DNA from: Deltaproteobacteria bacterium
GTDB lineage: Bacteria; UBA10199; GCA-002796325; JACPFF01
Direction: 5' to 3'
Assembly (NCBI GenBank): GCA_016183065.1
Contig: JACPFF010000006.1
Span: 171,578 to 235,577 of the forward strand
Length of the DNA: 64,000 nucleotides
The translations under genes were made by a program, and so were the position numbers. The notes beneath the pieces are model-generated. The model was given only the letters and a program-made list of their open reading frames with translations, was not told the origin of the DNA and did not search any database. Below, in pieces: positions 20,009 to 29,841 of the stretch (within the stretch, counting starts at the first letter, position 1; the number at the start of each line of letters is the position of its first letter).

Positions 20009-20042
20009 AAAAAAAAACCCCGGGACACAATTGTCACCGGGG
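20009..20042 (-). terminator. Rho-independent terminator reading on the minus strand
   Basis: Minus strand: CCCCGGtGACAATTGTgtCCCGGGG followed by a run of Ts. Confidence 0.6.
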
Positions 20043-20209
20043 CTCAAGGGGGTTTCATGGGCCCTCACTGCGAGGGCGCTCTATAAATAGTATCGACCGC
20101 CCCACCCCCTGAAGTTTCGTCGGAGAAAAAGAGGGTTTTTATTGCTATTTTGTATTGTCCTCACGCGGGTTTAGCTATAATAAGCGCCGCGCACGAAATG
20201 GAGGGAACA

Positions 20210-21061
20210 ATGGCGACACCATGGAATCTGCGAGTCAAGGAGACGGTCGATTTTTTTAAACATGCCGTGGATGGGCCACCCCAAGTGGTTGTGATCCTCT
20301 CCGGTGGTCTCCAAACATTGACAGAAGCACTCGACAATAAACAGGTTTTTCATAATCAGGACATTCCAAATTTTCCAAAACCGACTGCGGAAGGGCATCG
20401 CGGAGATGTGGTCTTCGGGACCTGTGCCGGGCAACGGGTGGCAGTCCTCATGGGACGTTCGCATTATTATGAAGGCTATTCCATGCTCGACATCACGATG
20501 CCACTCCATGCACTCCATGTCTTTGGTGCAAAGACGTTACTGATTTCGAACGCGGCAGGGGGGATCAATCCCTCCTATACTCCGGGAGATCTGATGGTCA
20601 TTCGGGATCATATCAACTTCATGGGAGACAATCCGCTCCGGGGCATCGCCAATCAATCGAAACAACAGTTTGTCGATATGACGAACGCCTATACCCCGTC
20701 ACTGCGGCAGGCCGCCCTCTCCCTGGCACCACAGGTCGGCGTGACGCTGCACGAGGGGGTCTATCTGGCGACCAGCGGCCCCAGTTATGAAACACCGGCA
20801 GAGATCCGGGCGTTTCGCAACTTCGGGGCGGATGCCGTCGGCATGTCGACCATTCCGGAAGTGATCGTGGCAAACTTTCATCGGATGCAGGTCATGGGGA
20901 TCTCCTGCATCGCCAATTTGGCCGCGGATCTCCATTCCGGGGGGATGAATCACGCCGAGGTCTTGCGCGCCGTGAAAGGGGCTGAGCCCCATCTGGTGAC
21001 GCTCTTCCTCAGGATCATCGAGCGGCTCGGTGGCAATGGTGTCCATGTCAACGCGGCCTGA
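20210..21061 (+). CDS. Purine-nucleoside phosphorylase
   Basis: VVILSGGL, GRSHYYEGY, LLISNAAGGINPSYTPGDLMVIRDHINFMGDNPL, GPSYETPAEIRAFRNFGADAVGMSTIPEV. Confidence 0.94.
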   Translation: MATPWNLRVKETVDFFKHAVDGPPQVVVILSGGLQTLTEALDNKQVFHNQDIPNFPKPTAEGHRGDVVFGTCAGQRVAVLMGRSHYYEGYSMLDITMPLHALHVFGAKTLLISNAAGGINPSYTPGDLMVIRDHINFMGDNPLRGIANQSKQQFVDMTNAYTPSLRQAALSLAPQVGVTLHEGVYLATSGPSYETPAEIRAFRNFGADAVGMSTIPEVIVANFHRMQVMGISCIANLAADLHSGGMNHAEVLRAVKGAEPHLVTLFLRIIERLGGNGVHVNAA

Positions 21062-21953
21062 CATCTCGACGATCCGCTTGGGAACGCGTCGTTCTCCCTT
21101 GGCCCTGTGGCAGGCGCAGTGGGTGGAGTCGCGTCTCCAGTCCTCTTTTCCCGCGATTCGTGTAGAATGTCTCCCCATGATCACGACCGGGGACCGCGTC
21201 CGCGGTCCGCTCGCCCCCCAGGGAGGGAAAGGCCTCTTTGTCAGGGAACTCGATGAGGCTTTGCGCCAGGGGCGGATTGATTGTGCTGTGCACAGCGTGA
21301 AAGATATCCCCGGAATCTTGGCACCCGGCATTGCGATTGCGGCCTTGTCGCCGCGCGCAGATCCGCATGATCTGCTCGTGACCCGGGGGACGACCCTGAT
21401 GACACTCCCCACCGATGCCGTCGTTGGGACGTCGTCTCCGCGTCGACGATGGCAGCTTGCGCAGGTGCGGCCCGATCTGCGCTGGGTCGATTTTCGCGGC
21501 AATGTCGCGACTCGTGTGGAAAAACTCCAGACGGGTGCAGTCGATGCCACAATACTGGCGGCGGCAGGTGTGCATCGGCTCGGGTTGCAGGTGCCACACG
21601 CCACGCCACTCTCCATGGAGACGATGATTCCCGCGATCGGGCAGGGGACCATTGCGGTGACCGTCCGCAGTGACGATGAGGGCATCTATCGGCTGATGGT
21701 TGCGGCCTGTCACGATGCGGCCAATGCCGAGGTCACCATGGCAGAACGGGCCTTGCTTGCCGCCATTGGTGGAGACTGTCACACCCCCCTGGCGGGCCAT
21801 GCACGCATCATCGGCGAGGAGATTGAACTGACGGCCTTTCTGGCGAGCGCCGATGGGGCGCGCTGCGCCCGATCTGTGCAGCGTGGCCCTCGTGGGGGCG
21901 GGGAGAGGTTGGGCGCCAAAGTTGCCGAGGACCTGAAGTCGCAGGTGGGTTGA
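21045..21953 (+). CDS. hemC: Hydroxymethylbilane synthase (porphobilinogen deaminase)
   Basis: RLGTRRSPLALWQA, VHSVKDIP, GTSSPRRRWQL, RGNVATRVEKL, GGDCHTPLAGHA. Confidence 0.95.
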   Translation: MSTRPDISTIRLGTRRSPLALWQAQWVESRLQSSFPAIRVECLPMITTGDRVRGPLAPQGGKGLFVRELDEALRQGRIDCAVHSVKDIPGILAPGIAIAALSPRADPHDLLVTRGTTLMTLPTDAVVGTSSPRRRWQLAQVRPDLRWVDFRGNVATRVEKLQTGAVDATILAAAGVHRLGLQVPHATPLSMETMIPAIGQGTIAVTVRSDDEGIYRLMVAACHDAANAEVTMAERALLAAIGGDCHTPLAGHARIIGEEIELTAFLASADGARCARSVQRGPRGGGERLGAKVAEDLKSQVG

Positions 21954-22000
21954 CAGTCGCGATGTGTCCCCCTATCACGCATTCTGACGAAGGAGTGTGC

Positions 22001-22459
22001 ATGAAGAAAGAGAGCGACGAATCATTTCGTGTTGTCGATCGCCGGCGTTTTACGGAGAGCGGGGTGTCACGTCCGGAGGGAGAACAGTCGGCATCAGCGT
22101 CCCAGGCCGCCGAGCCGTCACCAATCTTCTCATCCCCGCCGGAAGTGTCTGGTGGAACCATGCAGCGTGAGAGTGCTGGCGAGTCTGCGCAGGCCGGGGT
22201 GCACGACATGCCCCCGATCGATTTTTCGCAATTTGTCCTCTCGTTGGCCACATCAGCGCAGATGGCCATGGGCCTGGTCCAGCATCCCGCATCGGAAGCC
22301 ACGACGCAGGACCTGCCGGCGGCGCGACAGACCATCGAAATTTTGGCCATGCTGCATGAAAAGACCCGCGGGAATCTGCAACCGGAGGAGAGAAAACTCT
22401 TCGAGGAAATTCTCTATCTGCTTCGCATGCAATACGTCGAGATCACCAAGAAACCATGA
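22001..22459 (+). CDS. DUF1844-type protein
   Basis: IDFSQFVLSLATSAQMAMGL...AARQTIEILAMLHEKTRGNLQPEERKLFEEILYLLRMQYVE. Confidence 0.75.
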   Translation: MKKESDESFRVVDRRRFTESGVSRPEGEQSASASQAAEPSPIFSSPPEVSGGTMQRESAGESAQAGVHDMPPIDFSQFVLSLATSAQMAMGLVQHPASEATTQDLPAARQTIEILAMLHEKTRGNLQPEERKLFEEILYLLRMQYVEITKKP

Positions 22460-23541
22460 CGCGCTGGCGATACCGATGGTCTCTCTGTGTTGTGTGGGGG
22501 CTCTGGACGGTCCTTCCCGCGGGGATGGCACTGGGCACGGCACTGCCGGCGCTGGAAGAGCTTGTGGCGGAGGTCAAGCCGTCCGTCGTCAACATCTCCA
22601 CGACAAAACGGGTGCAGGTGCGCCCCTGGAATCCCTTTGAGGAATTCGGGTTTGGTTTTGGGCCGCAGGATCCCTTTCAGGATTTTTTCCGCCATTTTTA
22701 CGGACTGCCGCGCGAGCAGAAAGAGCAGAGTCTCGGCTCCGGTTTTCTCTTCGATCGCCGCGGACTGATATTGACCAACTATCACGTGATCCACGGCGCG
22801 GATGAAATCGATGTCCGGCTCTCCACCGGGAAACAGTATCGCGCCACCCTCGTTGGCGCTGATCCCGATACCGATCTCGCGGTCGTCAAGATCGAGACCG
22901 ACGATTCGCTCCCTGTGGCGCGGCTCGGCAATTCCGATGCCCTCCGTGTCGGGGCCTGGGTGATTGCCATTGGCAATCCGTTTGGATTGGAACAGACGGT
23001 CACGGCCGGGATCATCAGTGCCAAGGGGCGCGTCATTGGTGCGGGACGCTACGATGATTTTATCCAGACCGATGCATCGATCAATCCCGGCAATAGCGGT
23101 GGGCCGCTCTTTAATGTGCAGGGCGAGGTGATCGGGATCAACACAGCCATTGTGGCGGCGGGACAGGGGATCGGCTTTGCCATCCCCGTCAACATGGCCA
23201 AGACCTTGTTGCCGCAACTCCTCAAGAGTGGTCGCGTGACGGAGCGCGGGTATCTCGGCATTGCTGTGCAGCCCGTGACGCCGGAAGTGGCACGGGCCTT
23301 TGGCCTCGATCGTCTCCTCGGGGCCCTGGTGACGGAAGTGATGCCGCAGTCGCCTGCCGCGGCAGCGGGGGTGCGACCGGGCGACCTGATTGTCGCGATG
23401 AATGCCCACGTGATTGAACAGGCAGAGACATTGCCACGGGTGATTTCCGCGATCCATCCGGGCGAGCGGTGTCGTGTCGATCTCCTGCGCGGGAAAGAAC
23501 GGTTGACGCTGACAATAACCATTGGGCGAGACCGGAAATAA
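22456..23541 (+). CDS. DegP/DegQ-family trypsin-like serine protease with PDZ domain
   Basis: SGFLFDRRGLILTNYHVIHGAD, DTDLAVVKIE, TDASINPGNSGGPLFN. Confidence 0.94.
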   Translation: MTRWRYRWSLCVVWGLWTVLPAGMALGTALPALEELVAEVKPSVVNISTTKRVQVRPWNPFEEFGFGFGPQDPFQDFFRHFYGLPREQKEQSLGSGFLFDRRGLILTNYHVIHGADEIDVRLSTGKQYRATLVGADPDTDLAVVKIETDDSLPVARLGNSDALRVGAWVIAIGNPFGLEQTVTAGIISAKGRVIGAGRYDDFIQTDASINPGNSGGPLFNVQGEVIGINTAIVAAGQGIGFAIPVNMAKTLLPQLLKSGRVTERGYLGIAVQPVTPEVARAFGLDRLLGALVTEVMPQSPAAAAGVRPGDLIVAMNAHVIEQAETLPRVISAIHPGERCRVDLLRGKERLTLTITIGRDRK

Positions 23542-23552
23542 TGGGTTACAGT

Positions 23553-23750
23553 GGGGTCCCACGACCCAGCGCGCACCGCGGCGTTGAAGGGGAGGGGGAT
23601 GTGGCGACGACCGAGTCCGGGGACCCAGCGAAGCTGGGTGGACGAGGGAGTACCCGGAGGCGGAGCCGCAGGGGACGTGAGCCCTGTGTGCGCCTTTCCC
23701 CAGCGCGCACCGCGCGCGAGAGGGGGCGACGCGAGCCCCTGTAATCGTCG
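23553..23750 (-). repeat. Hairpin-mosaic repeat copy C (inverted)
   Basis: ...ACCCAGCGAAGCTGGGTGGACGAGGGAGTACCCGGAGGCGGAGCCGCAGGGGACGTGAGCC...GCGACGCGAGCCCCTGTAATCG. Confidence 0.9.
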
Positions 23751-23761
23751 AGTGTCAGATC

Positions 23762-24652
23762 ATGATGAAGAGACTGTGGGGGACGATCGTTTGTCTGTTA
23801 CTGTGCGCGAGCGGCGCTTCGCGTCTGGCGCATGCGGCCGCAACGCGTTTTAGTGTTCTCAACTTCTATCCGGTACAGAGCACAGGCACCTGGCAGTTTG
23901 TCTACGAAAGTCAGCACGGAACAGATCCGATTGTCTCGGTCGGGACGGCGTTGACCTATGGCAATCGGGTGCTGGAGGAACGCTCATCCACGCGCCGGGT
24001 GATCAATCACCTCTTTGTGCAGTATCTCATCACCGACCTGCGGCTCTCCCGGTGGTTGTCCGGTGGCGTGACATTTCCCATGCTCTGGCGTCTCCAGTTC
24101 CAGGATCCGGCCCCCCTGACGGCGCCCGGCTATCAACTCAAGACACGCCCGGGCGATCTGCAATTCCGGCTGCAGGCCCGCCTGGTGAACCGGCGTTTTG
24201 CACCGGTTGGCCTGGGGCTCGTCGGGTTTCTCACCGTGCCGACCGGCGCCGAATCTTTCTATGTCGGAGATGAGATGGTCAGTGGGGGGGGATTTTTCAC
24301 ACTCGACACTGAACGTTGGGATCGTGTCATGTTTGGCGTGAATCTCGGCGTGGAGTTTCGGCGTCCGATCGACTTCCGGAATATCCAGATTGGCACCATG
24401 TCGCTCCTCTACCGGGCCGGGGTGGCGGTCGATCTCACCCCGACACTCGATGCCAGCATCGAGCTGATGGGACGGAGTCCCCTGCGACGGCTCTTTCAGG
24501 AGCGCGCCGAAGGCCCGATGGAGTGTCTCGGTTTTTTGCACATCACACCGACGCCGCATGTCACCCTCAGGATTGGCGGGGGTGGTGGGGTGATTCACGG
24601 AACAGGCTCGCCACAGTATCGTGCCGTGACGTCTCTGGCCTATCACTGGTAA
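23762..24652 (+). CDS. Predicted secreted/outer-membrane beta-barrel-like protein
   Basis: N-terminal signal-like sequence, alternating aromatic/beta-rich pattern, ends in YHW. Confidence 0.5.
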   Translation: MMKRLWGTIVCLLLCASGASRLAHAAATRFSVLNFYPVQSTGTWQFVYESQHGTDPIVSVGTALTYGNRVLEERSSTRRVINHLFVQYLITDLRLSRWLSGGVTFPMLWRLQFQDPAPLTAPGYQLKTRPGDLQFRLQARLVNRRFAPVGLGLVGFLTVPTGAESFYVGDEMVSGGGFFTLDTERWDRVMFGVNLGVEFRRPIDFRNIQIGTMSLLYRAGVAVDLTPTLDASIELMGRSPLRRLFQERAEGPMECLGFLHITPTPHVTLRIGGGGGVIHGTGSPQYRAVTSLAYHW

Positions 24653-24731
24653 GGGTATTTCCGGTCAGACCCTCAGCCCAGCCGCACCGGAGGGGCAAGT
24701 CCTCAGCCCTTCCAAGAGTAGTCCCCGTACA

Positions 24732-27143
24732 TTATGCAGCGACAGCCGGGAGATGACGACGTTTCGCCGAGAGAAAGCGGAGATAGACGGGGAAAATGGT
24801 GAGGGCCATCACGAAACAACTCCCCAGTCCGATGACGGCCAGGACCCCGATGCTGTAGAGCCCGGGATGTGTTGACGAGATCATCCCCAGATAGCCCGCA
24901 ATGGTCGTGAGCATCGAGGCCGTCACCGGTGTGCCGAGTTCCTCGATACTCCGCACGACGTCATTGGTGTGTTGCCATTGGGAAAAGAGATGGATGGAGG
25001 TGTCGATGCCCATGCCAACAATGGCCGCAAAGATGGCCATATTGTAAAAATTCACCGCGGCCCCGTGTGCCACCAGAATGATCGCCATGCACGCCAGTCC
25101 GAGCAGGAGCGACAGCATCGTATGCGCCATGTCGATCACCTTGCGAAATTGGAGATAGAGAGTGATGGCAATGGCGGTCAAGCTGAGGGCAAAGATCCAC
25201 AATCCCTGATCGACCACCACGCGCAACATGTCGGCAAAGATGAGCGAACCGCCTGTCGGAATGTACGTTGTGCCACCCAGCGTCATAGGGGCCAAGTCAT
25301 CGGTGAAGGCGATCGCACTTTTTCCATGACGGAGTTCCACACTGGGAAAGATGAAAATGATGCGATCGTGGCCGCCGCCCTGCGGGGTAAAATACTCCTT
25401 TGCCGTTTTTGGGACATCCTCCCAGGTGATCTTGCCGACATGTTGGGCATCCCGCAGGTGTTCCAGAATCTTGCGGATCTCCGGATCTTTCGTTTCTTCA
25501 AGTAGCAGGGGGGTGATTTGTGCGGCTGCGGCCTTGATTTCGGCAATGCGCGCGTCCTGGTCGCTTGGGAAGAAATCCCGGATGGTCACGACGCGCTCAA
25601 TGGTCGGGCTTGTCGTGTCTTGGCGCTTCCGTGCCTTGAACTCGGTCAACATCGCGTCGAGCGTGGGATCGTCCGGCGCAAACAGCACCGCACCCGGGGT
25701 GAGTGATTTGGTGTAGACCTTTCCCTGCTTCATTTTGACATATTCCGATTCCGTGACCGTCCCGGTCAATGTGTCAAAGTCGTAATTAAAGGGGATGGAG
25801 AACGTCGCCATAGCGCCACCGATCAACAGGAACGGGATCAACCAGACGATCGGCCGGATGGGCAGACGGCCAATCCATCGGCCATAGGCCTTCCACGTGC
25901 GTATGGACACACCCGTGCTGATGTACCGCGACAGGACCCCGCGGCGGTCGCCGATGGCGACCACGCTGGGGAGTGCGAAAAAGTAGGCCAGGAGGATGAT
26001 GATCATGGCCAGTCCGGAGATGAATCCCAGGTGCGAAAACCCCTTGAAGTCGGTCACCATCATCAAAAAGAAACCGCACGCCGTGGTCAGTGCCGAGGCA
26101 ATGGTGGCGCGCCCCGTGGTGGCCATCGCGATTTCCATCGCCTGTTGTGAACGATGCCCCTCTTTTTTTTCGTTCAGATACCGCTGTACCAAATGAATCC
26201 CGTGGTCGATCCCGAGACCAAAGAGGACGACAAAGAGCATCGCGGAGATGGTGTTGAGAAATCCGATCGTCAGGGCGGTGATGGCGAAGGTCCAGCAGAG
26301 TCCGCTGCACAGCGGGAGCAGGATGGCGAGTATCGTCAGTGGATTGCGAAAGAAGAGGATGAGGAGTGCAAGGATCAAGAGCCCGGAGATCCAGGCTGAG
26401 GAGAGGATATCATGGAGGATCACCGAATATTCGTCCAACTTGTTTTTGAGCGAGCCGCCCACATAGATGTTCATGTCGTCGGGAAATCCACCCTCGGCTT
26501 TCACGCGCTGGCTCTCTGCCAGGAGAAAGAGATGCATTTTTTTGACAAAACCGATGTTGGTGACGGCCTCCTTTGGACGTACCTGCATGGCCACGACCTC
26601 TCCATCCGCACTGATGTGATACCGCTGCATGTTCTCGATCTCGAAGTACTCGGTTTTCACCGACTCCATGTCGATTTTTTCTTCTGCCGGCGTGTTGTCG
26701 CCGAGATCGAGGTAAAACGGATTATAAGTATGTTTCCGGGCGGCCAGGTAGTTGTGGATTTTTTTCAGGGTCTCGAGGGGGAGGAGGAGGAAACGATATT
26801 TTTTCATGAACTCGACGGGATTTTCATAATAGACCAATCGGACGTATTCAGAGGCCTCAAGCGCTTGCGCCAACTGTTTAATATAGGCGATCGATTGCGT
26901 CGTATCGTGAAAGTCGACCACCACGCTGAAATATCCGGTGTCGCCGACCTTTGTGGTGGTGGCGTCCATGGCCTGTACGCGCGGATAGGAGTGGGGAAGG
27001 AGTTTTTTGAAATCCGTGTCGATCCGCAACCGTCCGGCAATGGGGATGGCAATGGCGGTGAGCAGCGTGAAGAGGAGAAGGATAGGCCATGGGTGACGAT
27101 ATCCAACACCCACCCATGATGTGACCATTGTCCGAAAGTTCAT
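24732..27143 (-). CDS. MMPL/RND-family exporter (HpnN-like)
   Basis: 803 aa; duplicated TM architecture, FGLGIDHGIHLVQRY and VGMGIDTSIHLFSQW repeats. Confidence 0.85.
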   Translation of the reverse strand: MNFRTMVTSWVGVGYRHPWPILLLFTLLTAIAIPIAGRLRIDTDFKKLLPHSYPRVQAMDATTTKVGDTGYFSVVVDFHDTTQSIAYIKQLAQALEASEYVRLVYYENPVEFMKKYRFLLLPLETLKKIHNYLAARKHTYNPFYLDLGDNTPAEEKIDMESVKTEYFEIENMQRYHISADGEVVAMQVRPKEAVTNIGFVKKMHLFLLAESQRVKAEGGFPDDMNIYVGGSLKNKLDEYSVILHDILSSAWISGLLILALLILFFRNPLTILAILLPLCSGLCWTFAITALTIGFLNTISAMLFVVLFGLGIDHGIHLVQRYLNEKKEGHRSQQAMEIAMATTGRATIASALTTACGFFLMMVTDFKGFSHLGFISGLAMIIILLAYFFALPSVVAIGDRRGVLSRYISTGVSIRTWKAYGRWIGRLPIRPIVWLIPFLLIGGAMATFSIPFNYDFDTLTGTVTESEYVKMKQGKVYTKSLTPGAVLFAPDDPTLDAMLTEFKARKRQDTTSPTIERVVTIRDFFPSDQDARIAEIKAAAAQITPLLLEETKDPEIRKILEHLRDAQHVGKITWEDVPKTAKEYFTPQGGGHDRIIFIFPSVELRHGKSAIAFTDDLAPMTLGGTTYIPTGGSLIFADMLRVVVDQGLWIFALSLTAIAITLYLQFRKVIDMAHTMLSLLLGLACMAIILVAHGAAVNFYNMAIFAAIVGMGIDTSIHLFSQWQHTNDVVRSIEELGTPVTASMLTTIAGYLGMISSTHPGLYSIGVLAVIGLGSCFVMALTIFPVYLRFLSAKRRHLPAVAA

Positions 27144-27171
27144 GATGCGATACCGTCAGCCCGGGGGAGGT

Positions 27172-27236
27172 GTGCTCAGGCGGAGCCCCTTCCAAGGGTG
27201 CCACGGGCGTAAGCCCGTTGGGACCCACTGAAGGGA
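27172..27236 (-). repeat. Degenerate hairpin-mosaic repeat copy D
   Basis: CACGGGCgtaaGCCCGTTGGGACCC; resembles the CCAACGGGC-aaa-GCCCGTTGG module; overlaps the 3' end of the adjacent gene. Confidence 0.45.
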
Positions 27237-29641
27237 CGACTCGTCTGCTGGATGCCCGAGACGACGGCATGCAAGAGGAGGCTACCCAGCGCCCAAAAGA
27301 TGACCCGTGCCCGACGGATCAGTCCAAAGGTGAGGGCCAGGTGGGGATCGATACCGAGCAGGGCAAACGCGCCGGCAATGCCGACTTCATTGACGCCGAT
27401 CCCTTGGGGGACCACCACAAAGACAATGCTGGTCATGGCAATAAAGGCCTCGATCGTGACGACACTCCCGAACGTCACCGGGATACCGAGCAGATAGAGA
27501 AGGATGATTGCCTCGAGCGCAATCAGCGCACGCCCCACCATTTTGTGAAGGAGTGAAATCGTAAAGAGGCGTGGATTGACCCGATGACTTTCATACACCC
27601 CAAGGATTTTGAGACGCGTCAGGACAAAGCCGGTGAGCCGTTCCGGGGCCTTGGAGAGTCCGACCAAGAATAAGGCCATCGACATGACGTAGAGGACAAT
27701 CGTCGCGACAATAAACGTGGCACGCATGGTCGCACTCAAGGGGACGCTCACGAGTGTCAGTGTCCCCAAGATGGCGGTCATGAGCGGGCCGGAAAGGGCA
27801 TGAATCAGTTTGTTCTGGACAATGACCCGACTGGCCTCATCGAGCGGGAGCCATGCCGAGAGATGCTTGACCTTATAGGGTTCACCGGCAAGACCGGCGA
27901 GAGGGACAATGGTGTTGATCCCTTCGCCGACGAGTTGGTTATAAAAGAGGTCGCCAAAACCGATCCGGTGGCGAATCAGGACCGCAAGGCTCAATGTGCT
28001 GAATGCGAGCCACAGCGGTGGCGCAATGGCCAAGACGATCCAGATGCCCGATCCCACTTCTGCAAGGGAGGCCATCAAGGTCTGCAGGGGCATGCGACTG
28101 GTGAGGTAGCCAAACAGGAGGATCCCAAGGAGATAGAGGAGAAAGGCCAGATTTGGCCGTTCCCCGGCGGAGACGGTCTGCGTGCGATTGAGGGCCCGCG
28201 CGATAGAGACCGTCATGATCGTCAGGGCATAGCAGACGAACCAGAACATGAGACCGGGGGCACCCGCCAGCGTACACGCCATGGCGACAAAGGCCGAGAC
28301 ATCCTGTTTGACGAGAAAACGCTGGGGCATGGCGAATTTTTCCCACCAGCCACACGTTTCTCTGGCGTGGGCTTCGACACGTGCGGTGACCGCAAGGTTC
28401 GTGGCTTTATTGACACTCCGCGTATAGCGGGCCATCATGGAGGCCATGTACGTGACGCCCAACGGAAAGAGGGTCAGTCCCCAAATATAGGCCGTATGCC
28501 CACTCGATCGGTATCCGCTGATCCCCAATGCCATGAAAAAGATTGCATACCGGATGTTATCGGTGATCGTGTCATACCAGGCTCCAAATTTCGATCCGCG
28601 AAAGGTCAACCGCGACAGCTCGCCGTCACATCCGTCGAGAATCGATGCCAGTTGGAAGAGGAGACCGCCGATGGCGATCCAGCGATAGTGGGTCGATGCC
28701 GCGCACCATGCTGCCACCAAGGTCAGCAGAAAGACCCCGGTCGTCACCGTGTTGGGGGCAATTTTCCACCGGGCGAGGAGACGACTCACTTGTAGCGAGA
28801 GTGGCCGATTGAGCCAGCGACTGACCAATCCATCGGTCGGTTTTCGCAGCGACCGGAGGAGTTGGCGTTCGGCCTCACGCGCCATGGCGGGCGTGTCGAC
28901 ATCCTGCCACACAGGCTGCGGCAGTGGGGCGATCCAAAAGCCCCCGGTGCGGTTGATCCGCTCAACGATTGCGGAGACGGAATGTGCCCCATGTGCGACC
29001 GCTGTCCGGATCGTCTCCGCGGCACCGTCCGGAAAATAAAAGAGACCCATGTCGATGGCATCGAAGGTCTTCAGCGCTTTCCCGATCATTCGAATGCGAC
29101 CCCGGTCTGTCGCGACTTTTGTGGCATCGGCCACGTCATAGATATGGTCGATCTCTTGGTCGACCGCGAGATACGGGACCGTTGGCGTCCGGGAGACCTG
29201 TGCCAGAAAGTGCTCAATGGTCGATGGCGTGGTTACATGGTCTGCCATGGCCACGAGAAAAGGCCCCTCGAGCCCTGCAACGCCCGCGGCCAGTGAGACG
29301 CCATTTCCCCGGGCGTAATCGGGACAGCGGAGGCATTCGATCGAGAGGCCGTGGAGGGTCTTGCTCTGACGGACCGCGGCCATGACGGTCTCTCCCTCAG
29401 CACCGACCACGACCCGAAATTGTCGCACGCCGGCCGCATGGAGCGTCAATATCGACCGTTCCACCAACGAGAGGCCTCCCACCATGAGAAGGGGTTTGGG
29501 CGTTGTCGTATGTGCGCCGCGGATTCTCGACCCATTCCCTGCCGCTAAAATCACAGCGGACGTCACGGGTTTGGATGGCTCTTCCGGGGGATAGGCGACT
29601 GCCACACTCTCCATACACCGATCCTTTTTCATCGTAACCAC
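27176..29641 (-). CDS. Three-domain fusion: sugar-1-P-type nucleotidyltransferase, CDP-alcohol phosphatidyltransferase, LPG_synthase_TM/flippase-like domain
   Basis: ILAAGNGSRIRG...PKPLLMVGG; DGCDGELSRLTFRGSKFGAWYDTITD (CDP-alcohol PT motif); C-terminal polytopic VGEGINTIVPLAGLAGEPYKVKHLS...VPQGIGVNEVGIAGAF. Confidence 0.88.
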   Translation of the reverse strand: MVTMKKDRCMESVAVAYPPEEPSKPVTSAVILAAGNGSRIRGAHTTTPKPLLMVGGLSLVERSILTLHAAGVRQFRVVVGAEGETVMAAVRQSKTLHGLSIECLRCPDYARGNGVSLAAGVAGLEGPFLVAMADHVTTPSTIEHFLAQVSRTPTVPYLAVDQEIDHIYDVADATKVATDRGRIRMIGKALKTFDAIDMGLFYFPDGAAETIRTAVAHGAHSVSAIVERINRTGGFWIAPLPQPVWQDVDTPAMAREAERQLLRSLRKPTDGLVSRWLNRPLSLQVSRLLARWKIAPNTVTTGVFLLTLVAAWCAASTHYRWIAIGGLLFQLASILDGCDGELSRLTFRGSKFGAWYDTITDNIRYAIFFMALGISGYRSSGHTAYIWGLTLFPLGVTYMASMMARYTRSVNKATNLAVTARVEAHARETCGWWEKFAMPQRFLVKQDVSAFVAMACTLAGAPGLMFWFVCYALTIMTVSIARALNRTQTVSAGERPNLAFLLYLLGILLFGYLTSRMPLQTLMASLAEVGSGIWIVLAIAPPLWLAFSTLSLAVLIRHRIGFGDLFYNQLVGEGINTIVPLAGLAGEPYKVKHLSAWLPLDEASRVIVQNKLIHALSGPLMTAILGTLTLVSVPLSATMRATFIVATIVLYVMSMALFLVGLSKAPERLTGFVLTRLKILGVYESHRVNPRLFTISLLHKMVGRALIALEAIILLYLLGIPVTFGSVVTIEAFIAMTSIVFVVVPQGIGVNEVGIAGAFALLGIDPHLALTFGLIRRARVIFWALGSLLLHAVVSGIQQTSRPFSGSQRAYARGTLGRGSA

Positions 29642-29697
29642 GAGGAATAATTGCGGGATTCCGGATAGACTCCCAACCAGGGAAGGTCAAGGGGAAT

Positions 29698-29802
29698 ATA
29701 GTATTTCAACGTTTAATGAGTACAAACGTGCTCATTAAACGTTAGAAATACTTATGGTACCGTAAAACGCATGTACTCAGGAAAAGTTAACGCACCATAT
29801 CT
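29698..29802 (-). repeat. Two-hairpin intergenic repeat (MITE-like), copy 2 (inverted)
   Basis: Reverse complement of the 16546-16652 element with only a handful of substitutions. Confidence 0.9.
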
Positions 29803-29841
29803 CCCTTCTTTCGAAGCTGAGGAGAGACGAAAGCGGGGTGG

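Noticed and set aside
22536-22556. GG-N10-GC sigma-54-like match (CTGGGCACGGCACTGCC)
   Set aside because: Inside the degQ-like coding sequence near its signal peptide; poor -24 element.
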